Assembly (NCBI GenBank): GCA_900551925.1
Contig: URXR01000056.1
Coordinates: forward strand, 1-7,428
Origin: an uncultured Mycoplasmatota bacterium
GTDB lineage: Bacteria; Bacillota_I; Bacilli_A; RF39; UBA660
DNA: 7,428 bases
Direction: 5' to 3'
This document shows positions 1-5,353 of the stretch, piece by piece. Each line of letters begins with the position of its first letter. Within the stretch, counting starts at the first letter, position 1. The translations under genes were made by a program, and so were the position numbers. The notes under the pieces were generated by a model. It was not told the DNA's origin, made no database searches, and worked only from the letters and a program-made list of their open reading frames with translations.

Positions 1-520
1 CTTCTTCATAATCTTCATTAAGCCATACCCTTATTTCATAACTTATTAACTCATTGTCATAGATTATTCCACTATCTAAAATATTATTTGCTTCTTCTAA
101 TGTAAATGGTCCATGTTCTTCTCCATTTATTTCTACTCCTACTTTGACATATTTATCATCTATTACTCCTTCATTATAATCACTTGGTACTTCATTTACT
201 AACTTTACATCATATCTTGCTGGAACATCTCCAATATTTTTCAAATTAAAACTATAAGTCTCTTCTTGTAATAGTCCATCAGTATCACTCATTACACTTA
301 CTTTTTGATTAGTATTTTCAAAATATTCACTTAACTCTAAAGTTACATCTCCTGCTCTTATTATTTGTTCTTTATCTGATGAACTATTTCCAGTTAACAG
401 GGCATAACTTGTTCCTGACACTATAAAAAGTAATCCTAATACTGTTACTGTTAAACATATATTATAGACAAGCTTTTTATTAGCTTTTTTCTTTTTTAAA
501 AATTCTTTTATTTTATTCAT
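1..520 (-). CDS. Secreted TasA/camelysin-like protein, N-terminal part (gene runs off the left edge)
   Basis: The frame starts at ATG 520-518 and is open to base 1, giving 173 visible residues. After a lysine-rich head (about residues 1-18, MNKIKEFLKKKKANKK) comes a hydrophobic segment (19-35) ending in SGTSYALLTGN. That looks like an export signal with possible cleavage near SYA (38-40). The mature part has a short acidic beta-rich region, including RAGDVTLEL and YSFNLKNIGDVPARYDVKL, which resembles the 'AGTL.L' and 'F.v.N.G...A.Y...L' segments of TasA/camelysin (CalY) proteins. Those are exported fibre or surface proteins, usually processed by the SipW-type signal peptidase. Start support: a GAGGAG Shine-Dalgarno at about 528-533 and a strong promoter just upstream. 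The C-terminal end is missing, so any repeats or anchor cannot be judged. The family assignment is by pattern only; a generic secreted beta-sandwich protein is the alternative. Confidence 0.72.
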   Translation of the reverse strand, partial: MNKIKEFLKKKKANKKLVYNICLTVTVLGLLFIVSGTSYALLTGNSSSDKEQIIRAGDVTLELSEYFENTNQKVSVMSDTDGLLQEETYSFNLKNIGDVPARYDVKLVNEVPSDYNEGVIDDKYVKVGVEINGEEHGPFTLEEANNILDSGIIYDNELISYEIRVWLNEDYEE

Positions 521-553
521 AATAATTCTCCTCATTATAGTTTATCTATTCTA

Positions 554-582
554 ATTATACAAAATTTTAATTTTAATGACAA
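554..582 (-). promoter_or_regulatory. Sigma-A-type promoter of the TasA-like gene
   Basis: Read on the minus strand, TTGTCA (582-577, five of six bases matching TTGACA) is followed after exactly 17 bases by a perfect TATAAT (559-554). Transcription would begin near base 547, giving a leader of about 27 bases before the ATG at 520. The -35 box begins two bases after the T-tract of the upstream operon's terminator, so termination and re-initiation are packed into about 60 bases. Confidence 0.8.
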
Positions 583-583
583 T

Positions 584-613
584 AAAAAAAGAACAAATTA
601 TCAAAATTTGCTC
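584..613 (-). terminator. Intrinsic terminator of the trmB-to-ytxH cluster
   Basis: On the minus strand, GAGCAAATT (613-605) pairs with AATTTGTTC (599-591) as a nine-base-pair stem with one G-T pair. The loop is TTGAT (604-600), and seven T follow (590-584). The stem begins at the last base of the ytxH stop codon. It is a standard Rho-independent signal and marks the end of the minus-strand cluster. Confidence 0.88.
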
Positions 614-1032
614 TACTTTTCTTTCTTCTTAGGATCTTTTTCTTCTAATTTTTTAGTAATCTCTTTAGTAGCTTTAATAGCAGTTTTTCTTAAATCTTCA
701 ATAGCATTTTCTATAACTGGAGTAGCTTTATCTTTAGCATATGCTGCTAATTCTTCAATTTTTATTTTAATTTGATTAGCTTTTTCCTTAGCAAGTTCTA
801 AAGCTTTTTCTTTATCCAAATCTCTTAAATCATCTTTTATTTCATTTATTTTTTCTTCAATTTGAACTTTAACTTCTTCATAATCTAATTCTTTAACTTG
901 TTTACACAAATCATCAAGTTTTTTAGAAAGTAACTTTCTTGTTTCACTACCCTTTCTTGGTGCAAATAAAACTCCTATACCTATTCCTGCTAAAGTACCT
1001 ACTAATAATGATCCTACTGTTTTCTTTTTCAT
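613..1032 (-). CDS. ytxH: YtxH-like membrane-anchored helical protein
   Basis: This is a 139-residue protein of the YtxH family, whose members have an N-terminal glycine-rich membrane segment and a long charged helical tail. Residues 5-23 (TVGSLLVGTLAGIGIGVLF) form the membrane segment. APRKGSETRKLL (24-35) matches the family's 'LFAPKSG.ETR' signature. Residues 36-130 are Lys/Glu-rich and probably coiled coil, and the C-terminus is strongly basic. B. subtilis YtxH belongs to a general-stress group with YtxG; its biochemical role is not established. Start choice: an ATG at 1071 would extend the frame by 13 residues, but it overlaps the upstream gene and lacks a good ribosome binding site. The ATG at 1032 has AAGGAGGG five bases away. 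It follows the stop of the DUF948-like gene by one base, so the two are probably translationally coupled. This is the last gene before the terminator. Confidence 0.87.
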   Translation of the reverse strand: MKKKTVGSLLVGTLAGIGIGVLFAPRKGSETRKLLSKKLDDLCKQVKELDYEEVKVQIEEKINEIKDDLRDLDKEKALELAKEKANQIKIKIEELAAYAKDKATPVIENAIEDLRKTAIKATKEITKKLEEKDPKKKEK

Positions 1033-1033
1033 C

Positions 1034-1309
1034 TTATCCCTCCTTATTTCTTTTTTTAAATATTTTTTCAAAAAACATAACAGCTTTAGCTACAAAAGTA
1101 TCACTTACTGCTACAATAGCATCTGTAAAAGTATCTATTGCTGAAAACACTCCATTAACACTTTTTAGCTTTTTTTCAATGTCTGTAAGTATTACATTCA
1201 TCTTATCAACAGTATATAATAATTTTATGCAAATAATTATTGAAAATACTATTAAAACTGAACCTAATACTAAAAGTATTGCAAGTAACACATCATTTAA
1301 CCCTACCAT
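1034..1309 (-). CDS. DUF948/YtxG-like small membrane protein
   Basis: The product has 91 residues. An N-terminal membrane helix (about 6-31, VLLAILLVLGSVLIVFSIII) is followed by an amphipathic region, LLYTVDKMNVILTDIEKKLK and SVNGVFSAIDTFTDA. That pattern is typical of DUF948 proteins such as B. subtilis YtxG: one membrane anchor, then a helical stretch with repeated Val/Ile-Asn-Asp heptads. A basic tail (KIFKKRNKEG) closes it. It is shorter than most DUF948 proteins (about 110-150 residues). Placement directly before a YtxH gene strengthens the call, because the ytxG-ytxH pair is common in Bacilli. The AAGGAGGAA site at 1323-1315 is seven bases from the ATG. Its own last codons carry the Shine-Dalgarno of ytxH. 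Molecular function is unknown; the pair is stress-induced in B. subtilis, which says nothing certain about this organism. Confidence 0.72.
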   Translation of the reverse strand: MVGLNDVLLAILLVLGSVLIVFSIIICIKLLYTVDKMNVILTDIEKKLKSVNGVFSAIDTFTDAIVAVSDTFVAKAVMFFEKIFKKRNKEG

Positions 1310-1324
1310 TTTTATTCCTCCTTA

Positions 1325-2299
1325 TTATTTTGAATCATACATCATATCAATTAAATCATATAAATTTTTTTCATCTGCTTCTTCTTTAGGCTCTTCTTTC
1401 ATTCCTAAATCAGCATCTGCTATTTTCTTTACTTTTTTTATTTCTTTAGCACTTTTAGGTTTAATTTGCTCTTTAGTTATTTCAAGTTCCTTTGTAGATT
1501 CCAATTCTTTTTGGATTTTTATTTGATTTTCAACCTTATCAGATAATTCTTTGTTCTTAGTACTTCTAGTAGTCTTTTCTTTAGCTGGTTTTACTTCCTT
1601 CTTAACTTCTTTTTCTTTAGCATCATCTTTATAATCTACATTATATTCAAGTCCTAAATCTTCAAAATATTCCTCAGCATCCCCTAGAGTTATCTTAGAT
1701 ATTGCTGGAGTCTCTTCTTTCTTCATCTCATAAAGAAGTCCTAAATCATCATCTTCTAAAGCCTCTTCTTTAACTCCAAAAGCTTTTCTTCTAACTGAAT
1801 CTAAACTTACTGTTTCTTTTTTATCTTGAATAAAAATATGTTGCTCAGCTTTACTATCATCACTTCTAGCTTGTTCTAAAACTGGACTTACCCCCACAAA
1901 ACCATATACTGGAGAAATAATCGGAGAAGGCTTAAATTTTTCTTTTGGAGTATCATCACGATATCCTCCATAAAGAGGTTTTTTTACTTCTTCCTTCTTT
2001 GGTTCTATTCTTGGTTTTCTTTCTCTCTTTGGTTCTTCTACCACAAAATCATTTTCATCAAAAATCACTGGTGTTCTACGCATCTCTCTTTTCATAGGTT
2101 GCTTTTTTTCTAAAGGTTCTTCCGTAGGAATTTCAATTTTTTTAGGAATAGTTTTTTCAATATCAATTTTTTTAACTATCTCTTCTTCTTTTACTGGCTC
2201 TTTTTTCTTTTCCTCTTTAACCGGAGTATCATTTATAAATTCCTCATCAAATTCCTCTTCTTCAAAAATAGCATTTTTAATTTTGTCTAATAATTTCAT
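1325..2299 (-). CDS. Highly charged, probably disordered protein with SftA-N-terminus-like motif (hypothetical)
   Basis: The product is 324 residues, dominated by Lys, Glu, Asp and Pro, with no globular enzyme fold or membrane segment visible. Residues 1-12 (MKLLDKIKNAIF) can form an amphipathic helix and run into an acidic patch (EEEEFDEEF). That layout is seen at the N-termini of membrane-associated division proteins such as SepF and of SftA-type translocases. Residues 122-134 contain FKPSPIISPVYGF, the only strongly non-random stretch. From memory it resembles an 'F+.S.(I/V).S.(I/V)(Y/F)G' motif in the disordered N-terminal part of SftA/FtsK-type proteins of Bacilli. Short acidic-hydrophobic motifs recur later (DDDLGLLYEM 183-192, EDLGLEYNVDY 213-223, NLYDLIDMMYDSK 312-324), possible partner-docking segments. 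The ATG lies ten bases after the lipoprotein stop, with AGAGGTG overlapping that stop. Tandem TAA codons end it. I do not recognise a named gene. Confidence 0.85.
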   Translation of the reverse strand: MKLLDKIKNAIFEEEEFDEEFINDTPVKEEKKKEPVKEEEIVKKIDIEKTIPKKIEIPTEEPLEKKQPMKREMRRTPVIFDENDFVVEEPKRERKPRIEPKKEEVKKPLYGGYRDDTPKEKFKPSPIISPVYGFVGVSPVLEQARSDDSKAEQHIFIQDKKETVSLDSVRRKAFGVKEEALEDDDLGLLYEMKKEETPAISKITLGDAEEYFEDLGLEYNVDYKDDAKEKEVKKEVKPAKEKTTRSTKNKELSDKVENQIKIQKELESTKELEITKEQIKPKSAKEIKKVKKIADADLGMKEEPKEEADEKNLYDLIDMMYDSK

Positions 2300-2309
2300 A
2301 TTTACACCT

Positions 2310-2966
2310 CTAATCCACAGAATCCATTTCTATTACGTTTTCATCAACAGGCTGGTCTTCTTCTTCATAAACCCCATATTCTTCTTCATATGTTAAAAAA
2401 TTATCAGTATTGCTATCATCAGGCCCTAATAACGTAAATTGCTCTGAATCATATACTAAAGCATTCGAACCTATCATACTATCAATTATCTTATAATTAT
2501 AACTAATATTTTTAAGTACAATAAGTGAATCCACAATAGCACGTTTAACATTATCAGTAACTACTTCTATTTTAGCATAATTATACATAATTTCAACTAA
2601 ATTACCACCATTAGAATCACTAACCACTACATAACCCTTTTTATCATCATAATCAATATCTTTAGAATACTCATACTTTTCATGATCTATCTTATATTCA
2701 TTTTGTTTTTTATTATAATAGCTTATCAAATCAACATATAAATAATATTTATCTCCATATGAATACAAAATGTTGTTACTATCAATATCTCCAATTAAAG
2801 TCATATGAGATGGTAAATATAATTTATATCCTTCTAAATACGTATTTTTATCCACATTATCTTCTTTTAATGTCTCATCTATTAACTGATCATAACTAGA
2901 GTCATATATATTAGTACATCCTGTAAGAAGTAATAAAATTGCTATTCCTATTATATATTTTTTCAT
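2310..2966 (-). CDS. Lipoprotein of unknown function
   Basis: The product has 218 residues. A short basic head (MKKY) and a hydrophobic core (5-14) lead to the lipobox L14-T15-G16-C17. Cys17 should therefore be lipidated and the protein tethered to the outer face of the membrane. The body is rich in Tyr, Asp and Ile. It opens with LEGYKLYLPSHMTLIGDIDS (44-63) and a Tyr-rich strand (GDKYYLYVDLISYYN, 71-85), suggesting a small mixed alpha/beta domain. The last 25 or so residues are an acidic tail. I do not recognise the family. A GTG six bases upstream (2972) lies inside the AGAGGTGA ribosome binding site, so the ATG at 2966 is chosen. It sits 37 bases after trmB and ten bases before the charged protein, so co-transcription with the envelope cluster is likely. 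It has a possible promoter of its own. Confidence 0.86.
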   Translation of the reverse strand: MKKYIIGIAILLLLTGCTNIYDSSYDQLIDETLKEDNVDKNTYLEGYKLYLPSHMTLIGDIDSNNILYSYGDKYYLYVDLISYYNKKQNEYKIDHEKYEYSKDIDYDDKKGYVVVSDSNGGNLVEIMYNYAKIEVVTDNVKRAIVDSLIVLKNISYNYKIIDSMIGSNALVYDSEQFTLLGPDDSNTDNFLTYEEEYGVYEEEDQPVDENVIEMDSVD

Positions 2967-2979
2967 ACTCACCTCTATT

Positions 2980-3008
2980 ATTATATCAAAAGTAGCAAAG
3001 TTTTTAAA
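2980..3008 (-). promoter_or_regulatory. Possible extended -10 promoter before the lipoprotein gene
   Basis: On the minus strand, TGATATAAT (2988-2980) is a perfect extended -10 element. The hexamer at the 17-base spacing, TTTAAA (3008-3003), matches four of six -35 bases and overlaps the trmB stop codon. The predicted start (near 2973) would fall inside the Shine-Dalgarno, leaving a leader of only about seven bases. The box may therefore be chance in AT-rich DNA, or it may make a nearly leaderless mRNA. Confidence 0.4.
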
Positions 3009-3642
3009 TATCTTTTACTGCTTTTAACATATAAATTTTATCTCCTTTACTAGAGAATTTTTTCTCATATTCTGTCATAACATTATCAAAATCTTTATCT
3101 TTATGTAAATCTAGTGATATATCAACTATTTTATATCCATATGTTGTTAAAGAAATTATCGAATACTCAAATAATTCTTTATTATCAGTTTTAAACATAA
3201 TTTTTCTATCACTAGAAAATATTATATCATACTTTTTCAAAAAACTAAAACTAGTTAATCTTCTTTTTTCATGTCTTTTTTTAGGCCAAGGATCAGAAAA
3301 ATTTAAAAAAACCATATCTATCTCTTTATTAAATAAGGAATCAATATTATTGGCATCATAATTTATAAGCACTAAATTACCAAGAATTTCTAATTTTTCA
3401 AGTTCTCTAACTCCATAAGCTAAAACTGTATCTATTCTCTCTATTCCTATAAAATTAATATCAGGATTCTTCTTAGCCATTTCATAAATAAATTTACATT
3501 TCCCTGTACCTATCTCTAAATAAATAGGATTTTTATTTTTAAAATACTTTTGCCAACAACCTTTATATTCAAGAGGATTTTTAATCACATAATTAGACTT
3601 CTCTAAAATTTTATCTTTGTTTTTAATATTTCTAATTCTCAT
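3004..3642 (-). CDS. trmB: tRNA (guanine-N7-)-methyltransferase TrmB
   Basis: TrmB uses S-adenosylmethionine to make 7-methylguanosine at position 46 in the variable loop of many tRNAs. The 212-residue product matches the family's usual length of about 210-220. Visible landmarks are the SAM-binding loop YLEIGTGKCKFI (41-52), the ribose-contacting acidic motif IGIERIDTV (65-73), the signature LNFSDPWPKKRHEKRRLT (113-130) that contains the catalytic and tRNA-contacting residues, FKTDNKELFEYS (150-161), and the C-terminal MTEYEKKFSSKG (189-200). The one oddity is Cys49 where the third glycine of the E-x-G-x-G-x-G loop normally stands. Start choice: the GTG at 3651 lies inside the AAAGGTGA ribosome binding site. 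The ATG at 3642 gives MRIRN, aligning with the MRMR start of B. subtilis TrmB as I remember it. It is first in the minus-strand cluster and divergent from the murE operon. Confidence 0.96.
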   Translation of the reverse strand: MRIRNIKNKDKILEKSNYVIKNPLEYKGCWQKYFKNKNPIYLEIGTGKCKFIYEMAKKNPDINFIGIERIDTVLAYGVRELEKLEILGNLVLINYDANNIDSLFNKEIDMVFLNFSDPWPKKRHEKRRLTSFSFLKKYDIIFSSDRKIMFKTDNKELFEYSIISLTTYGYKIVDISLDLHKDKDFDNVMTEYEKKFSSKGDKIYMLKAVKDI

Positions 3643-3659
3643 AAACTTCACCTTTACTT

Positions 3660-3665
3660 ATTATA
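3660..3665 (-). promoter_or_regulatory. Candidate -10 box of the trmB cluster
   Basis: A perfect TATAAT lies on the minus strand 18 bases upstream of the trmB ATG. No good -35 is present at 16-18 bases spacing (TTTATT at 3688-3683 is the best). Transcription from here would begin around 3653, within the ribosome binding site. It is the only candidate close to the gene, and it faces the plus-strand promoter of the 75-residue gene. Confidence 0.42.
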
Positions 3666-3673
3666 CAATAGCC

Positions 3674-3702
3674 TAGTCAGAAAATAAACAAATGCATAGA
3701 AT
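3674..3702 (+). promoter_or_regulatory. Candidate promoter of the small-protein/murE operon
   Basis: TAGTCA (3674-3679, four of six -35 bases) and TAGAAT (3697-3702, five of six -10 bases) are separated by 17 bases. Transcription would start near 3709, just before the AAGGAGGA site. The element overlaps the region that would hold the -35 of the divergent trmB promoter, so the two may interfere with each other. Confidence 0.45.
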
Positions 3703-3712
3703 AAAAATGAAA

Positions 3713-3720
3713 AAGGAGGA
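3713..3720 (+). promoter_or_regulatory. Strong ribosome binding site serving the 75-residue gene, and indirectly murE
   Basis: AAGGAGGA lies five bases before the ATG at 3726. It is the only Shine-Dalgarno sequence seen in this operon. No comparable sequence precedes murE at 3955, so translation of both genes probably depends on this site. Confidence 0.8.
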
Positions 3721-3725
3721 GAAAT

Positions 3726-3953
3726 ATGCCTAATCAAATGCCATTTAATTTTTATGGTCCCAATACTTTACCAAATATGAATAATATGTCAAATATGCCA
3801 GGAACAAATCCCAATTGGAACTACAATATAAATGAAGAAATAAAAGAAATAAAAGAACAAATTAGTATTTTAGAAGTAAAAATCGCTAACATTGAACAAG
3901 AATTAAAAAAGAAAAACGACTTTGGTTATCAAACTAGTATGCATATGATGTAA
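3726..3953 (+). CDS. Small Asn/Met/Pro-rich coiled-coil protein (hypothetical)
   Basis: The product has 75 residues in two parts. Residues 1-33 are low-complexity and aromatic/amide-rich, including MPNQMPFNFYGPN and MNNMSNMPGTNPNWNYN. Residues 36-64 form a charged amphipathic helix (NEEIKEIKEQISILEVKIA, then NIEQELKKKN) with Ile/Leu at heptad spacing, so it probably forms a coiled-coil dimer or trimer. The tail ends in SMHMM. There is no signal peptide or membrane segment. The strong ribosome binding site and the compositional difference from neighbouring frames argue that the gene is real. I do not recognise a family. The prion-like amide-rich head plus coiled coil recalls small structural or coat-associated proteins of Firmicutes only in general style. 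It is directly coupled to murE, with stop TAA at 3951-3953 and the murE ATG at 3955, so a role linked to wall synthesis or a purely translational role is possible. Confidence 0.8.
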   Translation: MPNQMPFNFYGPNTLPNMNNMSNMPGTNPNWNYNINEEIKEIKEQISILEVKIANIEQELKKKNDFGYQTSMHMM

Positions 3954-3954
3954 T

Positions 3955-5313
3955 ATGAATATAAAAACTAATTCTAAATATGTAAAAAAACATGATATTT
4001 TCATTTGCCTCCATGATGATTTAGAAAATAGACATAAATATATAAAAAATATTAAAAAAGCTAGTGCTATTATAATTGATGAAGAAAGCGAAGAAAAAAC
4101 GAAAATACCTTTAATTAAAGTAAAAGATACTAATGATACTTTTTTTAATATTTATAATTATTATTACGATAAACCTTTAAAAGATTTAAGTTTAATAGGA
4201 GTAACAGGTACTGATGGTAAAACTACTACCGCTATGATAATTAAAAGACTTTTAAACATCTATAGTAGTTCAGCTTATTTAGGTACTAATGGTTTTCATT
4301 ATAAAACAAAAAAAGAAAAAACGAAAAATACTACTCCACCAGTAGATATTATTTTAAAATATGCTCACACTCTAAAAGAAGAAAATATTAAAAATTTAGT
4401 CATGGAAGCCTCTAGTGAAGGCCTTCTTCACAATAGATGCAAAAACTTAAAATTTAAACGCGCTATTATTACCAATGTAACGGGAGATCATTTAAATATT
4501 CATAAAACTTTTGAAAACTATTTAAACTCAAAACTAAAATTATTTGATCTTCTAGAAGAATCAGGTATTGCTATTATTAATACCGATGATATATCTTATG
4601 AATTAATAAAAAACAAAAATATTAACTTTATCTCATACGGCACCCATGAAGATGCTAGTTATCAAATATCAAATATTGAAGAACAAGAAAACCATACTAG
4701 TTTTACTCTTAAAACATCCGACAAAACTTATCAAATAATAAGTCCACTTCTAGGAAGATTTAATGTTTACAACTTAACCGCTGCTTTAGCGTGTTTAAAC
4801 TCTTTAAACATACCTTTAGAAGATTTAATATTTAATTTACCTAAACTAGAATCTATATCAGGAAGAGTTAATATTCTAAAAACTAAAAAAGGAGCTAAAA
4901 TTATTTTAGATTATGCCCATACCTTAAATGCTACTAAAGAAATATTAAACTATGCTAATAAAATTAAAAAAAGAAAAATTATCACTGTTGTCGGAAGTGC
5001 TGGAGGAAGAGAAAAAGAAAAAAGAAAAGATATCGGGAAAACTGTTACTGATCTATCGGATGAAGTAATATTTACTATGGATGATCCTAGATATGAAAAA
5101 GTAGAAGACATAATAAAAGATTTAACTAAAGATGTTAAAAAAAATAACTATATATCAATTACTAATAGAAAAAAAGCCATCAAATTTGCCATTAATTATG
5201 CTAATAAAGATGACTTAATACTTATAATTGGTAAAGGTACTGATAACTATATGGCCATAAAAAATAAATATAAAAAATATAATGATTTAAAAGTTATCAA
5301 AAAATATATTTAA
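3955..5313 (+). CDS. murE: MurE-type UDP-MurNAc-tripeptide ligase (divergent)
   Basis: Mur ligase of 452 residues; MurE adds the third amino acid (meso-diaminopimelate or L-lysine) to UDP-MurNAc-L-Ala-D-Glu in the cytoplasm, using ATP. Landmarks: a short N-terminal domain with NSKYVKKHDIFICLHD (6-21) in place of the DSR..GD.F motif; P-loop GVTGTDGKTTT (82-92); MEASSEGL (150-157); TNVTGDHLNIH (173-183); K193 in NSKLKLF as the likely carbamylated lysine; GRFNVYNLTAALA (267-279); DYAHTLNA (319-326); GSAGGREKEKR (347-357); DDPR (376-379); GKGTDNY (427-433). The protein is shorter than the usual 480-500 residues, mostly at the N-terminus. An in-frame TGA at 3946-3948 rules out a start further upstream. 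The DDPR arginine matches the position of the DNPR motif associated with meso-diaminopimelate, but several signature residues differ, so the substrate is uncertain. There is no Shine-Dalgarno of its own, and it lies outside any visible division/cell-wall gene cluster. A MurE-like paralogue with another substrate is the alternative. Confidence 0.9.
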   Translation: MNIKTNSKYVKKHDIFICLHDDLENRHKYIKNIKKASAIIIDEESEEKTKIPLIKVKDTNDTFFNIYNYYYDKPLKDLSLIGVTGTDGKTTTAMIIKRLLNIYSSSAYLGTNGFHYKTKKEKTKNTTPPVDIILKYAHTLKEENIKNLVMEASSEGLLHNRCKNLKFKRAIITNVTGDHLNIHKTFENYLNSKLKLFDLLEESGIAIINTDDISYELIKNKNINFISYGTHEDASYQISNIEEQENHTSFTLKTSDKTYQIISPLLGRFNVYNLTAALACLNSLNIPLEDLIFNLPKLESISGRVNILKTKKGAKIILDYAHTLNATKEILNYANKIKKRKIITVVGSAGGREKEKRKDIGKTVTDLSDEVIFTMDDPRYEKVEDIIKDLTKDVKKNNYISITNRKKAIKFAINYANKDDLILIIGKGTDNYMAIKNKYKKYNDLKVIKKYI

Positions 5314-5343
5314 AACCTCAGAATTAAATTAAACTGAGGTTTT
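5312..5343. terminator. Bidirectional intrinsic terminator between murE and the glycine-rich surface protein gene
   Basis: AAAACCTCAG (5312-5321) pairs with CTGAGGTTTT (5334-5343) as a ten-base-pair perfect stem around a 12-base A/T loop. The stem ends in T residues on both strands (an additional T then CTAATT to the right on plus; TTTTAAATAT on minus), so it can end murE transcription and the convergent surface-protein transcript. It overlaps the last two bases of the murE stop codon. Confidence 0.83.
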
Positions 5344-5353
5344 TCTAATTAAA

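Noticed and set aside
1033..1071. Upstream start for YtxH adding 13 residues
   Set aside because: The extension overlaps the DUF948-like gene and lacks a ribosome binding site, while the ATG at 1032 has AAGGAGGG five bases away and begins the typical family N-terminus.
939..1526. Open frame of 195 codons on the plus strand
   Set aside because: It lies antisense across YtxH, the DUF948-like gene and part of the charged protein. Its Phe/Ser/Ile-rich translation is what the complement of Lys/Glu codons gives, and it has no ribosome binding site.
3643..3651. GTG start for TrmB (and the equivalent GTG at 2972 for the lipoprotein)
   Set aside because: Both GTG codons are part of the Shine-Dalgarno sequences (AAAGGTGA, AGAGGTGA) that serve ATG codons a few bases downstream.
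3955..5313. Recoded genetic code (TGA as Trp), as in many Mollicutes
   Set aside because: Tryptophan codons inspected here are TGG, and no gene needs TGA read through; the wall-synthesis gene also argues against a wall-less Mollicute.
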